A stretch of DNA of 64,000 nucleotides from Veillonella criceti (lineage in GTDB: Bacteria; Bacillota; Negativicutes; Veillonellales; Veillonellaceae), in the NCBI RefSeq assembly GCF_900460315.1, contig NZ_UHIO01000001.1, positions 1,316,501 through 1,380,500 on the forward strand, read 5' to 3'. Positions 8,932 through 19,500 of this stretch are shown here, piece by piece. A model generated the notes under the pieces. The model made no database searches, was not told the DNA's origin, and worked only from the letters and a program-made list of their open reading frames with translations. A program made the position numbers and the translations under genes. Every line of letters starts with the position of its first letter. Position 1 is the stretch's first letter.

Positions 8932-9816
8932 ATGGAGCAATTAAGCTTCAGTAAAATTAATATTGGTTTGGCCATTCTCAATAAACGCGATGATGGCTAT
9001 CACAATATCGACACTATTTTTCAATCTATTTATTTAGGTGATTCCATTTACTTTGCCAAACACCACTCCGTAGTTTTTTCTGGCATGGCCCCTGAACTAC
9101 CTACCTATATGAACGATATGATTCCTTATGACGAATCAAACCTAGCGATGAAAGCCTTGCGAGCTATTCAAGCCTATACAGGTTGCACTACAGGTGGCGC
9201 CATCCATTTATTAAAACGAGTGCCTCCAGCAGCTGGTCTCGGTGGTGGTAGCTCCGATGCGGCGGCTATGCTACTGGGCTTAAATAAATTCTGGGATTTA
9301 CGCCTCACGGAGAAAGAACTCATGAAACTAGCCAACGACTTAGGCTCCGATGTGCCCTTTCTCATGAAAGGCGGCACAGCCCGTGGCACTGGTCGTGGAG
9401 AAATACTCAACTATTTACCAACCGACAAACCCCATTGGCTATTAATTGTAAAACCAGAACTATCTGTATCCACAGCCGCAGCCTATAATCGTTTCAACAA
9501 TCAATCCCAAGTAACGAGTGAAACTATCGATACCGTAGAAAATGCTATGCGTGAAGGAGCTGTCAAAAAAGCCATGCAGCATAGTGGCAATACCTTCGAA
9601 GAATTGCTATTCCCACTCCATCCAGAACTCATCACTTGTAAAGACTTTTTCACCAGTCGTGGCTATACAACCATCATGACAGGAAGCGGTCCAACTATGG
9701 TCGTCTATCTTGATACAGCCCTTGAAGCCTTAACATTACAAGAAGAAATCAAAAAGGCTGGACATACTTGGTTATCCTTAATTACTAAAACTCACGGTAA
9801 GGAGGCATTATCCTAA
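8932..9816 (+). CDS. ispE: 4-diphosphocytidyl-2-C-methyl-D-erythritol kinase
   Basis: IspE phosphorylates the 2-hydroxyl of CDP-methylerythritol with ATP in the non-mevalonate (MEP) isoprenoid pathway. The 294-residue GHMP kinase has an N-terminal substrate motif (SFSKINIGLAILNKRDDGYHNIDT), the glycine-rich ATP loop PPAAGLGGGSSDAAAML (98-114) and the C-terminal TGSGPTMVV motif near 252. A strong AAGGAGG precedes ATG 8932. The stop codon overlaps the next start by one base (TAATG), so the GntR gene is translationally coupled, an arrangement in which the regulator could be co-expressed with isoprenoid synthesis. Confidence 0.95.
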   Translation: MEQLSFSKINIGLAILNKRDDGYHNIDTIFQSIYLGDSIYFAKHHSVVFSGMAPELPTYMNDMIPYDESNLAMKALRAIQAYTGCTTGGAIHLLKRVPPAAGLGGGSSDAAAMLLGLNKFWDLRLTEKELMKLANDLGSDVPFLMKGGTARGTGRGEILNYLPTDKPHWLLIVKPELSVSTAAAYNRFNNQSQVTSETIDTVENAMREGAVKKAMQHSGNTFEELLFPLHPELITCKDFFTSRGYTTIMTGSGPTMVVYLDTALEALTLQEEIKKAGHTWLSLITKTHGKEALS

Positions 9817-10505
9817 TGAATAAAGATTTAGGGCGCTTACAGCCTATCGTATTAACATCTTACAAACCATTACGTGAAGTCGTATGTGAAACCTTGCGTC
9901 AAGCCATCCGTGATGGTATCTTCAAGCCTGGTGAACGCCTCATGGAAGTGCCTCTAGCCGAAGAATTAGGCGTGAGCCGTACGCCAGTCCGTGAAGCCAT
10001 TCGCAAACTAGAGCTAGAAGGCTTTGTTGTCATGATTCCTCATCGGGGAACTTATGTAGCCGATATTTCCCTCAAGGATATTACCCAAGTCTTTGAAATT
10101 CGCTCCGCCCTTGAAGAATTAGCCGCCCAGCTAGCAGCCGAACGAATTACCCCTGATGAAATTGAGTTCTTAGAACGCATGTTGGTAGAAATTGGCACCT
10201 TCATGGAACAAAAAAACATGGAAAAAGTAGTTGAAGCAGATATTAACTTCCATGAAGTATTATATAAAGCATCTCGCAATGAACGGTTAGTAGAAATTAT
10301 TCACAACTTACGAGAACAAACCTTGCGTTTCCGCACAATGTCAATGAATCAACCCGGTCGCTTAGTTAAAACTTGGGAAGAACACCGCATGTTAGTCGAA
10401 GCAATTGCTGAACGCAATCCAGCGCAAGCCCGTGAAATTGCACGACTCCATATGGAACACTCCGAACAAGCCTTATTAAAAGGCATGAATATTGACAAAC
10501 CTTAA
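9816..10505 (+). CDS. GntR family transcriptional regulator (FCD/FadR-like)
   Basis: This 229-residue regulator has an N-terminal winged helix-turn-helix (about 18-80, with VSRTPVREAIRKLELEGFVV as recognition region) and a C-terminal all-helical FCD ligand domain. Candidate metal/ligand residues lie in EADINFHEVLYKAS near 140, RTMSMNQPGR near 173 and ARLHMEHSEQ near 211. FCD-type GntR proteins usually sense organic acids or sugar acids. It overlaps ispE by one base, and an SLC13-type dicarboxylate/anion transporter follows after a terminator. Control of that transporter by this protein is possible but inferred only from proximity. Confidence 0.9.
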   Translation: MNKDLGRLQPIVLTSYKPLREVVCETLRQAIRDGIFKPGERLMEVPLAEELGVSRTPVREAIRKLELEGFVVMIPHRGTYVADISLKDITQVFEIRSALEELAAQLAAERITPDEIEFLERMLVEIGTFMEQKNMEKVVEADINFHEVLYKASRNERLVEIIHNLREQTLRFRTMSMNQPGRLVKTWEEHRMLVEAIAERNPAQAREIARLHMEHSEQALLKGMNIDKP

Positions 10506-10524
10506 TAACGTATAGCTCTTTAAC

Positions 10525-10588
10525 AAAAGGGACTGGAGCTTACATAATGAATAATTCTGTATTCATGCTGTAAGCAACAGTCCCTTTT
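10525..10588 (+). terminator. Intrinsic terminator of ispE-gntR
   Basis: An 11-bp outer stem (AAAAGGGACTG with CAGTCCCTTTT) encloses further complementary segments (GCTTACA/TGTAAGC, ATGAATA/TATTCAT) and ends in a T-run. It starts about 20 bp after the gntR stop. Confidence 0.88.
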
Positions 10589-10890
10589 TATGTTCAAATA
10601 CAAATTCATTTAAAATTCTAAATTTACTTGTTTATCCATCTCTCATGTATTTATATCGAATTTTATTGCTTTATTAACTATATATTTACTATAAACACTA
10701 AATAATATATATTTTTTCATTTCGTGTATTTTACTCTATTTTTTAATACTTTCTTAAAGGTAATATGATTTCTTTGTCGAAATCTTACACTATAACACTT
10801 TGATATAATTCGATATACTTATTAGCATATCGCTTAAAATCAATTTTATTATGTATTTAGTATAATCACAAGAAAGTGAGATGATTACAA
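10589..10890. other. AT-rich upstream region of the SLC13 transporter
   Basis: This is a non-coding stretch of about 300 bp. Several TATAAT-like hexamers lie at about 10,800-10,870, but no unambiguous -35 partner is present. It presumably holds the transporter promoter and operator. No inverted repeat clear enough to call a GntR site was found. Confidence 0.45.
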
Positions 10891-12390
10891 ATGACACAAC
10901 CCGCTTCACCCGCTCCGGTACCTGCTAAGACTCGTTCCCATAGCCAGAACATTGGCTTGATTCTTAGCTTCTTGGTCTTAATCGGTATTCTATGTATTCC
11001 TACACCAAGCGACTTATCTACAGCAGGACATCGCATGATTGGCCTTCTTTTCTTTGCTATCGTACTGTGGATAACAAGCGCCGTTTCCTACCCCGTTAGT
11101 GCTACCATGCTAACGGCCTTAACAGCCTTACTCTTAGGAACAGCACCCAACATTGATGCCCCTGATAAAATATTAGGCACCAGCAACGCATTAAAGTTAG
11201 CCATTTCAGGCTATTCGACACCAGCTTGGGCCCTTGTAGCTGCTGCTATGTTTATTTCCGTAGCCATGACTAAAACGGGGCTTGATCGGCGTATTGCCTT
11301 AAATGTATTATCTCGCATTGGCACTAAAACAAGTCATATCTATATCGGTGTTATCTTCACCGGGTTCATTCTTTCCTTCTTCGTGCCAAGTGCCACAGCC
11401 CGCCTAGCTTGCTTAGTCCCTATCATCATTGGTATTTTGGATAGTCTAGGTATTAATCGCCAAAGTAAATTAGCAGCCCTACTCGTAGTTGGCGCCACCC
11501 AAGCGGATACAGTTTGGAACATCATGGTACAGACTGCGGCGGCCCAAAACTTAGTAGCTGTCGGCTTTATTTCTTCACAGCTTAATACGTCTGTTTCTTG
11601 GCTAGATTGGTTACTAGCAGCCGCACCCTATTCATTAGTAATGATCGTCATCTACTACTTCTTATCCATGTGGCTTTTAAAACCAGATGAACATGATTTA
11701 GAAGGTTCACAACAAGAACTACAACGGCATCTAAAAGAACTAGGGCCTATGAGCTTTAATGAAAAGAAATTATTAGCCTTATCCCTTATTTTGCTTGGCT
11801 TCTGGGCTACTGGTGGTCATTTACACAAATATGACACCTCTACTACCACAATTGTAGCTATCGCTTTATTCTTAATGCCTGGCATTGGGATTATTGATTG
11901 GAAATATGCTCAAAGTCGTATTGATTGGGGTTCCATCGTTATGTTCGGCGCTGGCATCAGCTTAGGTACCGCACTTTTAAAAACCAAAGCCGCTACTTGG
12001 CTAGCGAACGCCTTTGTTCACATGTTTACCCTTGAAACCTTATCCGTATTCATGTTAATTGGCACGATTACCTTCTTCCTTATCGCGATTCACCTTGGCT
12101 TTGCTTCCGCTACGGCCCTAGCTTCTGCGATGATTCCTATTGTCATTTCTATTGTACAAGCCGTGCATATTCCTGGTATCAATCCAGTAGGCCTCACCAT
12201 GATTGCACAATTCTCCATCTGTTTTGGTTTTATTCTACCAGTTAACTCACCACAAGGTATGGTTGCTTACAGTACCGGTACCTTTGATGTTAAAACTTTC
12301 ATGAAAACAGGCATTCCTATTACCATCATTGGCTATGCTTTACTGGTAGTCTACGCCGCTACCTACTGGCATTGGATTGGTTTAGTTTAA
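10891..12390 (+). CDS. SLC13/DASS family anion (di/tricarboxylate) transporter
   Basis: A 499-residue polytopic inner-membrane protein with about 12 helices. A long soluble N-terminal tail rich in proline and alanine precedes the first helix at about residue 25. Diagnostic stretches include FFVPSATARLACLVPI near 172 (the SNT-like binding motif of DASS transporters) and the C-terminal repeat FILPVNSPQGMVAYSTGTF near 450. These proteins import or exchange citrate, succinate, fumarate, malate or sulfate, usually with Na+. A dicarboxylate role would suit succinate/malate metabolism in Veillonella, but the substrate cannot be read from sequence. The start follows AAAGTGAGATGA. It is monocistronic with a strong terminator. 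Confidence 0.88.
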   Translation: MTQPASPAPVPAKTRSHSQNIGLILSFLVLIGILCIPTPSDLSTAGHRMIGLLFFAIVLWITSAVSYPVSATMLTALTALLLGTAPNIDAPDKILGTSNALKLAISGYSTPAWALVAAAMFISVAMTKTGLDRRIALNVLSRIGTKTSHIYIGVIFTGFILSFFVPSATARLACLVPIIIGILDSLGINRQSKLAALLVVGATQADTVWNIMVQTAAAQNLVAVGFISSQLNTSVSWLDWLLAAAPYSLVMIVIYYFLSMWLLKPDEHDLEGSQQELQRHLKELGPMSFNEKKLLALSLILLGFWATGGHLHKYDTSTTTIVAIALFLMPGIGIIDWKYAQSRIDWGSIVMFGAGISLGTALLKTKAATWLANAFVHMFTLETLSVFMLIGTITFFLIAIHLGFASATALASAMIPIVISIVQAVHIPGINPVGLTMIAQFSICFGFILPVNSPQGMVAYSTGTFDVKTFMKTGIPITIIGYALLVVYAATYWHWIGLV

Positions 12391-12408
12391 TATTATCTTA
12401 TAATACAT

Positions 12409-12446
12409 AAAGCCCCCTCTACCGAACATTCGCTAGAGGGGGCTTT
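12409..12446. terminator. Bidirectional terminator between SLC13 gene and adhesin
   Basis: A perfect 13-bp GC-rich stem (AAAGCCCCCTCTA with TAGAGGGGGCTTT) is flanked by T-runs in both directions. It serves the rightward transporter gene and the leftward adhesin gene, whose stop is 52 bp away. Confidence 0.92.
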
Positions 12447-12498
12447 TATTATATTCAGTTATATTAAAACAGTCTCTAATTAAAACAACACACTCTAA

Positions 12499-14628
12499 TT
12501 ATTTTTGAAGAATTGTTTGCATAGCGGCCTTTAATTCATTAATTTCAGATTGCTGTGCTTGTAAACGCGCTTCTTGATCTGCTAAGCGATTGCGAAGTTC
12601 TTTATTTTCTTCACGAATATTAACGCTTGCATTAGGCGCGCTACCAACGGCCCAAGAAATACCTGCATTGATCATAGTATCATTGTTACCGCTATAAGCT
12701 AAGCCTGCACTAACACGAATATCTTCATTAACACGATGAGCTACGCCAAGCGCGATAGCTGATTCACCTTTATAATAACCAAGACCCGCATTAATAGCTG
12801 TTTTTTTGTAATCTAAATCATACGTACCATTAAGAGCCGCTAAGGCAGCACCCATAGCACCTGTTTTTTCAATTTTAGTATTTAATTTTGATTCCACTCG
12901 ACCAATTTCATTATGAGCATTTTGAAGGCCTGTCGTTAAATCATTGTTTATATCGGTTTTTAAATCCTTTAATTGACTCACATTAACTGCATCAGTAGGC
13001 TGCTCACCAGGTGCTACATGACTAATTACTTTATCACCTGCATTGATACCCTTATCTGTAATCTGCACGCCACCATTTGTAATAATGCCATTTTTATTAA
13101 TCGTTGTATTGCCAGCTTTTACACTACCATCAGCGCCAAGATTAATATCTTTATTCAAGCCAAGCGTTACTTGTTTTGCCTTCCCATCATTAATCGGTTT
13201 GTTACTCACAGATAAATTACTATCAGCGATGAATGTAACATCTTGAGGCCCCATATTATTTTCAATCTTCTGTTCAAGTGCTTTTAACTGCGCCACATTG
13301 ACTGCATCTGTGGCATCATAACCGCCGGCTACATTGATGATGCGGCGGGTGTTAGCCGTAATTTCAGTAACATCATCTCCAGAACCTACTTCATATTTTA
13401 CATTACCTACTGAAACGACACCTTGCTCTTTACTAAATACTTCTTCTGATAAATAAGCTGCCTTGGCATAACTCTCTGACGGTGCTGCCAAAGAATCTTT
13501 TCCTAAAGCTACTGAATTATTCATCAGAGAAAGTGCATGTGAACCTACGGCCACAGAATTAGATACTCCTTCTAACCGAGTATAATCACCTATAGCTGTA
13601 TTATTTGTCCCTCTAACCCGTGAATAATACCCTAAAGCAGTAGACTCCTGACCATGTGTTTCAGCATAGTGACCAATTGCTACAGCATTATCAAAAGCTG
13701 TACGAGATTGTTGGCCAATAGCCACCGAGTAATTACCTTTAGCAATGGAAGATACACCTAAAGCAACCGTATTAGAATCAAGGGCTTCTGAGGCTGCCCC
13801 TAAGGCTATAGTCTGAAACCCGAATGCTTTTGCCTTGAAACCTATGGCCATAGAATTTTCTGTAGCATTAACTGCTTCTGGTGCTTTTGTATCATCTACC
13901 CCAATCGGATGATATTTACCGCCAATTGTATAATCTACTGTATAATCTTGATCACGTGGCGGTTCTTCTGCAATTGTATTAGTTGGATTTTGCTCATTAA
14001 TTTCACCAACATAAGCTTGACTCCCAATAGCAATACTATTTCGTGATGTTGTTTCTAAACCTGCCTGACTCCCAAGTGCTACGCTTTGTCCCGCCTTATT
14101 ATTAGTGAAAGTGCCAATTGCTACCGTATCATTACCATCAGCTGTAGCTTGAGCTCCAATTGCAACCCCTTGACTTCCGTTACCTTTTGAATATACCCCT
14201 ATTGCAATTGCATTAGCAGCCTCTAATTTAGTAGATGAACTATATCCTAAAGCAAGCGAAGCCTCTCCTAGTGCTTTTGCATTAAATCCAACAGCTGTTG
14301 CTCCTTGTTTTTGTGCCAATGCTGTATTCCCAATAGCAGTTGTTTCTTTTAACCTTGCATTACTTTCCTTACCAATAGCAGTACTATCTACTGCATTGGC
14401 AACAGCAGAATTTCCTAGTGCAGTAGAACCACGAGGAGTTGCCTTTGCATTATTGCCTACAGCAGTACTCGTTGCATCATATGTAATCGATGTTTCCCCG
14501 ACAGCTAATCCAGCCCCACTACCTTTTAATACGGGGTCTGCTGCCCACACGTTACTCCCAGTCAGCGCTACCACAACAGCCAATGCCAAACAAACTTTAG
14601 ATTGTTTTGAAATTACCTTCTTGCTCAT
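12499..14628 (-). CDS. Trimeric autotransporter adhesin (YadA-like), 709 aa
   Basis: Outer-membrane adhesin. Residues 1-29 form an ordinary Sec signal peptide (cleavage likely after ...GSNVWA) with no extended signal region. Residues about 40-400 are a YadA-like head of many 14-residue left-handed β-roll repeats (AIGxxAxAxG and SxAxG patterns). A neck with DAVNVAQLKALEQKI near 445, a short stalk with a second DAVNVSQLKDLK, and the C-terminal YadA anchor (about 590-661, from GAMGAALAALNGTY) follow. Unusually, about 48 residues of predicted coiled coil (ENKELRNRLADQEARL...) come after the last β-strand. Start ATG 14628 has GGAG eight bases upstream. An in-frame GTG at 14637 overlaps that site. 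A C7 run (G7 on the coding strand) lies about 140 bp upstream. Confidence 0.93.
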   Translation of the reverse strand: MSKKVISKQSKVCLALAVVVALTGSNVWAADPVLKGSGAGLAVGETSITYDATSTAVGNNAKATPRGSTALGNSAVANAVDSTAIGKESNARLKETTAIGNTALAQKQGATAVGFNAKALGEASLALGYSSSTKLEAANAIAIGVYSKGNGSQGVAIGAQATADGNDTVAIGTFTNNKAGQSVALGSQAGLETTSRNSIAIGSQAYVGEINEQNPTNTIAEEPPRDQDYTVDYTIGGKYHPIGVDDTKAPEAVNATENSMAIGFKAKAFGFQTIALGAASEALDSNTVALGVSSIAKGNYSVAIGQQSRTAFDNAVAIGHYAETHGQESTALGYYSRVRGTNNTAIGDYTRLEGVSNSVAVGSHALSLMNNSVALGKDSLAAPSESYAKAAYLSEEVFSKEQGVVSVGNVKYEVGSGDDVTEITANTRRIINVAGGYDATDAVNVAQLKALEQKIENNMGPQDVTFIADSNLSVSNKPINDGKAKQVTLGLNKDINLGADGSVKAGNTTINKNGIITNGGVQITDKGINAGDKVISHVAPGEQPTDAVNVSQLKDLKTDINNDLTTGLQNAHNEIGRVESKLNTKIEKTGAMGAALAALNGTYDLDYKKTAINAGLGYYKGESAIALGVAHRVNEDIRVSAGLAYSGNNDTMINAGISWAVGSAPNASVNIREENKELRNRLADQEARLQAQQSEINELKAAMQTILQK

Positions 14629-15014
14629 GATACACACTCCTTCTAATATTTTATATAAAATAAATAAACAAACTCCCTAAGTCATGCATCTAACAAACAA
14701 TATATAATTAAAATTTACCTATTACATCTAAAATTTTCATCATTATTTAATACAAGAATAACACGTTTGCCCCCCCGACAAGACATTCCACTCTATTCCA
14801 AATTCAATCATATATACTAATTTTGAATTATAATTTTATTTCTGTTTATTTAATTTAAGTATTTTTCAAAATATCTATAATTCATATGATTACCGTAAAA
14901 GCTAAATATGCAATAATAACAATAATCCCAATAGTAATACTATGATATAGATTTATTATGCCTTTTTGTTATTTTATAATATATTATTCAAGAAGATTTA
15001 TGCCTTAATTAGCC
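14629..15014. other. AT-rich region upstream of the 709-aa adhesin, with a 7-base C run
   Basis: No coding signal. It should hold the leftward adhesin promoter. A homopolymer of seven C (14,770-14,776) stands out in otherwise AT-rich DNA. TTGTC lies directly beside it on the coding strand, so a variable-length tract close to a promoter is possible but not shown. Confidence 0.5.
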
Positions 15015-15071
15015 AAAAAAGACCTAATCTAAAGTAACCAGCTCATATTACTAGTCACTGCAGATTAAGCC
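15015..15071 (-). terminator. Intrinsic terminator of the DUF2827 gene
   Basis: Read leftwards, GGCTTAATCTGCAGTGAC pairs imperfectly with GTTACTTTAGATTAGGTC and is followed directly by six T. It lies about 95 bp past the stop codon of the DUF2827 gene. Confidence 0.75.
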
Positions 15072-15166
15072 TCTTCCTTTCACACTATATTAAATTTTAA
15101 ATTAACTATCCCACTACATTTAAAACTAACTATACCGCCACATTTAAAAATAACCGCAACGCTACA

Positions 15167-16303
15167 TTAGTCTTCAAATAATTTCTGCAATAACGATCGA
15201 TGCGACGCTACTACATCAGCATTATAAGGAGATAAGGTTTCAAGAAAAGCTTTATTCTTTGTCGCATGCGTTTCAAAAGATGCATCATAATGATTAATTA
15301 CATCGAGCAATACTTCGGCCCCTTTATAGGCATCAAAACCAGAATAATAAAAACCCACCCCTGCATCACGAAGCAGTTCAGAGTTATGCACTAATGGATA
15401 ATTGCCATATAAAGCTTCATAGTACGCATAATTTAGCCCCAGTTGCCATTGATAAGAAAGCACAATATCCGTATAACGGGATAAGAAATAAGGCATTAAA
15501 TGACGACTTTCTACAGTCATAACATTGTCTTTCACCAATCGAGTATACCCAATAAAGTTATGGAACCCACTCACATCTTTTAAATGATATGTATTACAGA
15601 GGTACACATGGGCTAACGCCTCTTTATCTTGTTTGTACACCGCTTCAGCAATCAGAACCGGAATATAGCAATTTTTTACCACCGATGAATTAGGCTCAAA
15701 TACGGAAACGCGTCGACCACGCTTAGTTTTATCCGGATTATATCCAAAGGTAAGCCCTTCCTGTAGTTGTGCTACTTGACGGTCAAAGAAAAAAGAATTC
15801 CAAATATGCGGCACTTCATATACCGTTGTCCCCGTCATAATGCTCAAATAATCTTTATTAGTTTCATATACTTGAGGAATGAGCCAAACTTGATCATAGG
15901 TAGAACCATTAAAAGCACGACCACCATCTTTACCTACAATGAATTTCTCCATATCCCAAATGAAATCATTCCCCATGCGATAGGTAACAATTTTTGCCCC
16001 ATGCTTTCTAAATTCTTTTTCATAGAAGGGTTCTAATGTTAGCGTGCCTTCAATAAGCACATCCGTTGTTTCCACAACCTCTTCATAGGGATATACAGCA
16101 ATCCTCATAGCATCTACTTCTAATTCTTTAGGTAATGTTTTTAAATCATTTCCCCAAAACACAAAATACACATCATCTACTTCAGGAATTTGCATCAACG
16201 TTTCACGAAGAAAATACATATTTTGCCCTGCTCCATTGGACCAGATATGCTTATAGGAAGGCCCCCAAAAGAAGGTAATCCCTATACGCAAACCAGATTT
16301 CAT
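15167..16303 (-). CDS. DUF2827 family protein, probably glycosyltransferase-like
   Basis: This 378-residue soluble protein begins MKSGLRIGITFFWG, then HIWSNGAGQNMYFLRETL. That pattern (IGIxxF...NGxGQNxxFL) resembles the DUF2827 family, which is found near surface-polysaccharide or adhesin genes and looks like a GT-B glycosyltransferase. Near the C-terminus, SYQWQLGLNYAYYEALYGNYPLVHNSELL resembles the nucleotide-sugar side of GT-B enzymes. ATG 16303 was chosen because AGAAAGG lies ten bases upstream. A TTG at 16312 would touch the ribosome-binding site. It lies between two adhesin genes on the same strand, which suggests a role in modifying surface proteins or glycans. The enzymatic activity is inferred, not visible. 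Confidence 0.75.
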   Translation of the reverse strand: MKSGLRIGITFFWGPSYKHIWSNGAGQNMYFLRETLMQIPEVDDVYFVFWGNDLKTLPKELEVDAMRIAVYPYEEVVETTDVLIEGTLTLEPFYEKEFRKHGAKIVTYRMGNDFIWDMEKFIVGKDGGRAFNGSTYDQVWLIPQVYETNKDYLSIMTGTTVYEVPHIWNSFFFDRQVAQLQEGLTFGYNPDKTKRGRRVSVFEPNSSVVKNCYIPVLIAEAVYKQDKEALAHVYLCNTYHLKDVSGFHNFIGYTRLVKDNVMTVESRHLMPYFLSRYTDIVLSYQWQLGLNYAYYEALYGNYPLVHNSELLRDAGVGFYYSGFDAYKGAEVLLDVINHYDASFETHATKNKAFLETLSPYNADVVASHRSLLQKLFED

Positions 16304-16444
16304 ACACTTCAACCTTTCTCGTTACTACTTAATGTATAAGATTTATGAATACTATATCATACTCTATATGATAGTTTTGTGAAACAACCTGTCTAATCGG
16401 CCCAAGATATACAATAAGCTGAAACAATATCCCCTATAGAAAAG

Positions 16445-16478
16445 GCGATTTAAAAGGAGGGGGTTCCTTTCAAATCGC
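16445..16478 (-). terminator. Terminator after the giant adhesin gene
   Basis: GCGATTT and AAATCGC (7 bp) plus an inner AAAGGA/TCCTTT helix close on a G-rich loop. T-runs flank both sides, and read leftwards the stem is followed by CTTTTC. It lies 115 bp past the adhesin stop. Confidence 0.7.
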
Positions 16479-16592
16479 ACTTTTCTAAGGCTAACAGCCT
16501 ATCTAATATGGGGTTGTCACTAATGATGAAACGATAGTAATACTACCATCTCATCATAAAGTTTCACGCAAACTACTATCAGTTGAGTCTAA

Positions 16593-19500
16593 TTATCGTT
16601 GTGCTAATTGTTGTACCAAAGCTTCTAATTTAGCGATACGATCATTTTGTGCATCAATCTGATTTTGTTTTGCCGACAATTCAGATTCAAATTGAGCTTT
16701 TTGAGCCTGATTTTGAGCTTCTAAGGTTTCTACTTTATTAGAAAGTGAAGCAACTGAACTTGTCGTTTTAGCAGCATCGCCTGCGCCAATGCGGAATGTG
16801 GCCCCTACATTAGCCATCGCTTTGCCACCTTGACCATAAGATAAACCTAAGGTGTATTGTTGATCATTATTAGGTGCATATGCATAACCTACTGCCAATG
16901 CTTGTTTGCCGCGATAAGTACCTACACCAGCCATCACTTGACCACGTTCACCTTCTACGTAAGGAAGTGGATTCAAGGCAGCTAAGGAAGCAGCCATAGC
17001 ATCGCCTTCAGCTGATTCATCGCGAACGTTTTGAATTTCAGAGGCTAACCCACGGATTGCTTGACCATGTGCATTTACTACTTCACCAAGAACGCCGATA
17101 GATGCTGTATTTGTTTCAACTTGCTGTTTAATTGGATATAATTGACCGCCAGTAATAGCTTGACGAGATCCTTCCGCAATATTGCCATCAGCAATATTAT
17201 TGGTTTCAATTAAGCCCGTTTCACTATTCTTCGTAGCGAATTCAACACCACCAATAGCTATGGATGTAGCGGTTAACTTAGTTTGATCACTCGTTGCATT
17301 CTTATCTGCCGCACCGCCACCAATTGTTAACGCATCGCCAGTTAAGGACGAACCATTTACATTAAGAGCTGTGCCTGTTAAGGAAGAACCATCAACAGTA
17401 AGGGCTTTATCTGTTAAAGAGGTAGTATTACCAATTTGTAAACCTTCTCGACCATACCTTGCATCAATTTCGCCCTCACTATTTCGGAAGGTTACATCGT
17501 TGCTACCATAATCGGCTCTTAAATTATCGTCAGTGGCATTAACCCAAACTTGTAAGCCATCAGTTTTCAAGCCAGCATTACCAACATAAAAACCGCCTTT
17601 ATCTTTATTCAATATAATCTTATTTGGCAATTTTACTCCACTAGTATTAGTTGGTTTTGTTGGGGCTCTAAATCTCGATTCTGTGCTACTATTCTTTCTC
17701 GAATCACTAGCAGTATCACGATCTCTACCGCCAATAATTTCACCCGGATTTTCAATAACAATTTCTTCATAAATCTTAGCATAAGTTGCATCATCAATTT
17801 CAACAACTGAGTATTTTTCACCAGTAGATTTATCAGTCATATCCGTTACTTTAATGCCCGTATCCCCAACTACGTGGAATGCTTTGCCAATGTTTTCTTT
17901 ACCTTCTTTTGTAAGATTAGATAAATCCTTATTGGCTGCATTTTCTGCATTAGCAAGGCTTTCTTTAGCACTGTCAGATAAATCAACCGTAACTTTATTG
18001 CCATCAACTGCGGTTACAATGTTTTGTTTACCAGCTTCATCAGTTTTACCAACGATGTCAACACGGTTCTTTTCTTTGGAAATGTTAACGCCATCAGCTT
18101 GGCCATTTTCATCAGCACCAATAGTTACACCTTGTAGAGCACTACCAGCTGTTTTTTCAACATTCGTAAGTCTATCGTCAAAACCATCTACTTTATCGCC
18201 TAGGTTCTTCACATTGTCATTTAAGCCCTTAACTTGATCACCCAAACCTTTAACGTCTTTATCAAGACCGTCAACGCGGTTATTTAAGCCATCAACTTTA
18301 TCACCTAAACCATCTACTTTAGAGCCTAAGTCTTTTACATCTTTGCCTAAACCATCAACCTTATCATTTAAGCCGTCTACTTTACCGCCTAAATCGCTAA
18401 GACCTTTGTCTAAGCCATCGACTCTGCCATTTAAGTCATCTACTTTGCCACCTAAATTACCTAAGCCTTTTTCAAGAGTATCGACTTTACCACCAATACC
18501 ATTAACCTTAGTATCTAAACTGTCAACGCGATTATTCACTTTATCAAGTTGACCTTTATTAACAGCATCGCCCGCATTTTGACCTTCTGCAATATTAGTA
18601 ATTACTTTACTACCTGCATCAATGCCACCTTTAGTGATGGATGGACCATCTTTAATAGTTAAACCATCATTTGCTACTGCTGTATCGCCTACAGTTACGC
18701 CACCATCAGTAACGCTAGTATTACCAGCAGTTGGGCTGCCTACCGTAATACCATTATCGCTAATGGTAGTACCACCAGTCTTAATGAAACCATCACTACC
18801 AAGATCTACATTCTTATCTAGGTTAACTGTAAATGTCTTAACATCATCCTTGGTGCTTGTATCAACAGTAATATTCTTACCACCCACTACATCAACCGCA
18901 TTTTGACTCACTTCTTTAATAACATCTTTACCTTTATCATCAAGGTTGGAAAGTTGTTTGTCTGCTGCATTGTTAATACGTTCTTTAGTAGCTGCCGTTA
19001 AATCAACTACTAAGTTCTGACCATCAACTTTGCTTTCTACCATGCCACCATTTGGATTGCCAATAATACCGAAGCTTGCATTGCCTTTGTTTACAGTGAC
19101 TACACCGCCATTGCCATCATTAATGGTAATGGATTGTAATGCGGAGCCAGCTGTAGCTGCACCACCTTCAGCAATATTTTTAACCTCTTGTAACTGGTTG
19201 TAAGTAACTACATCGCCATCTTGGGTACCATTAGATACATTAGTAATCTTAGTACTACCTGCATTAATGCCACCAAGACTAATAGATGGGCCATTTTCAA
19301 TAGTTAAACCACCATTTGAAATTGTTGTACCACCCACAGTAATAGTGCCTAAATCACCAACTGTAATACCACCATTGTTAATAGTAGTACCACCTACCGT
19401 TACACTACCACCATTGATTACAGTGTCACCTACTTTGAATTCACCTTGTGGCTGTAAAGTTACACCACCATTATTAATAGTTGTGCCACCTACTGTTACG

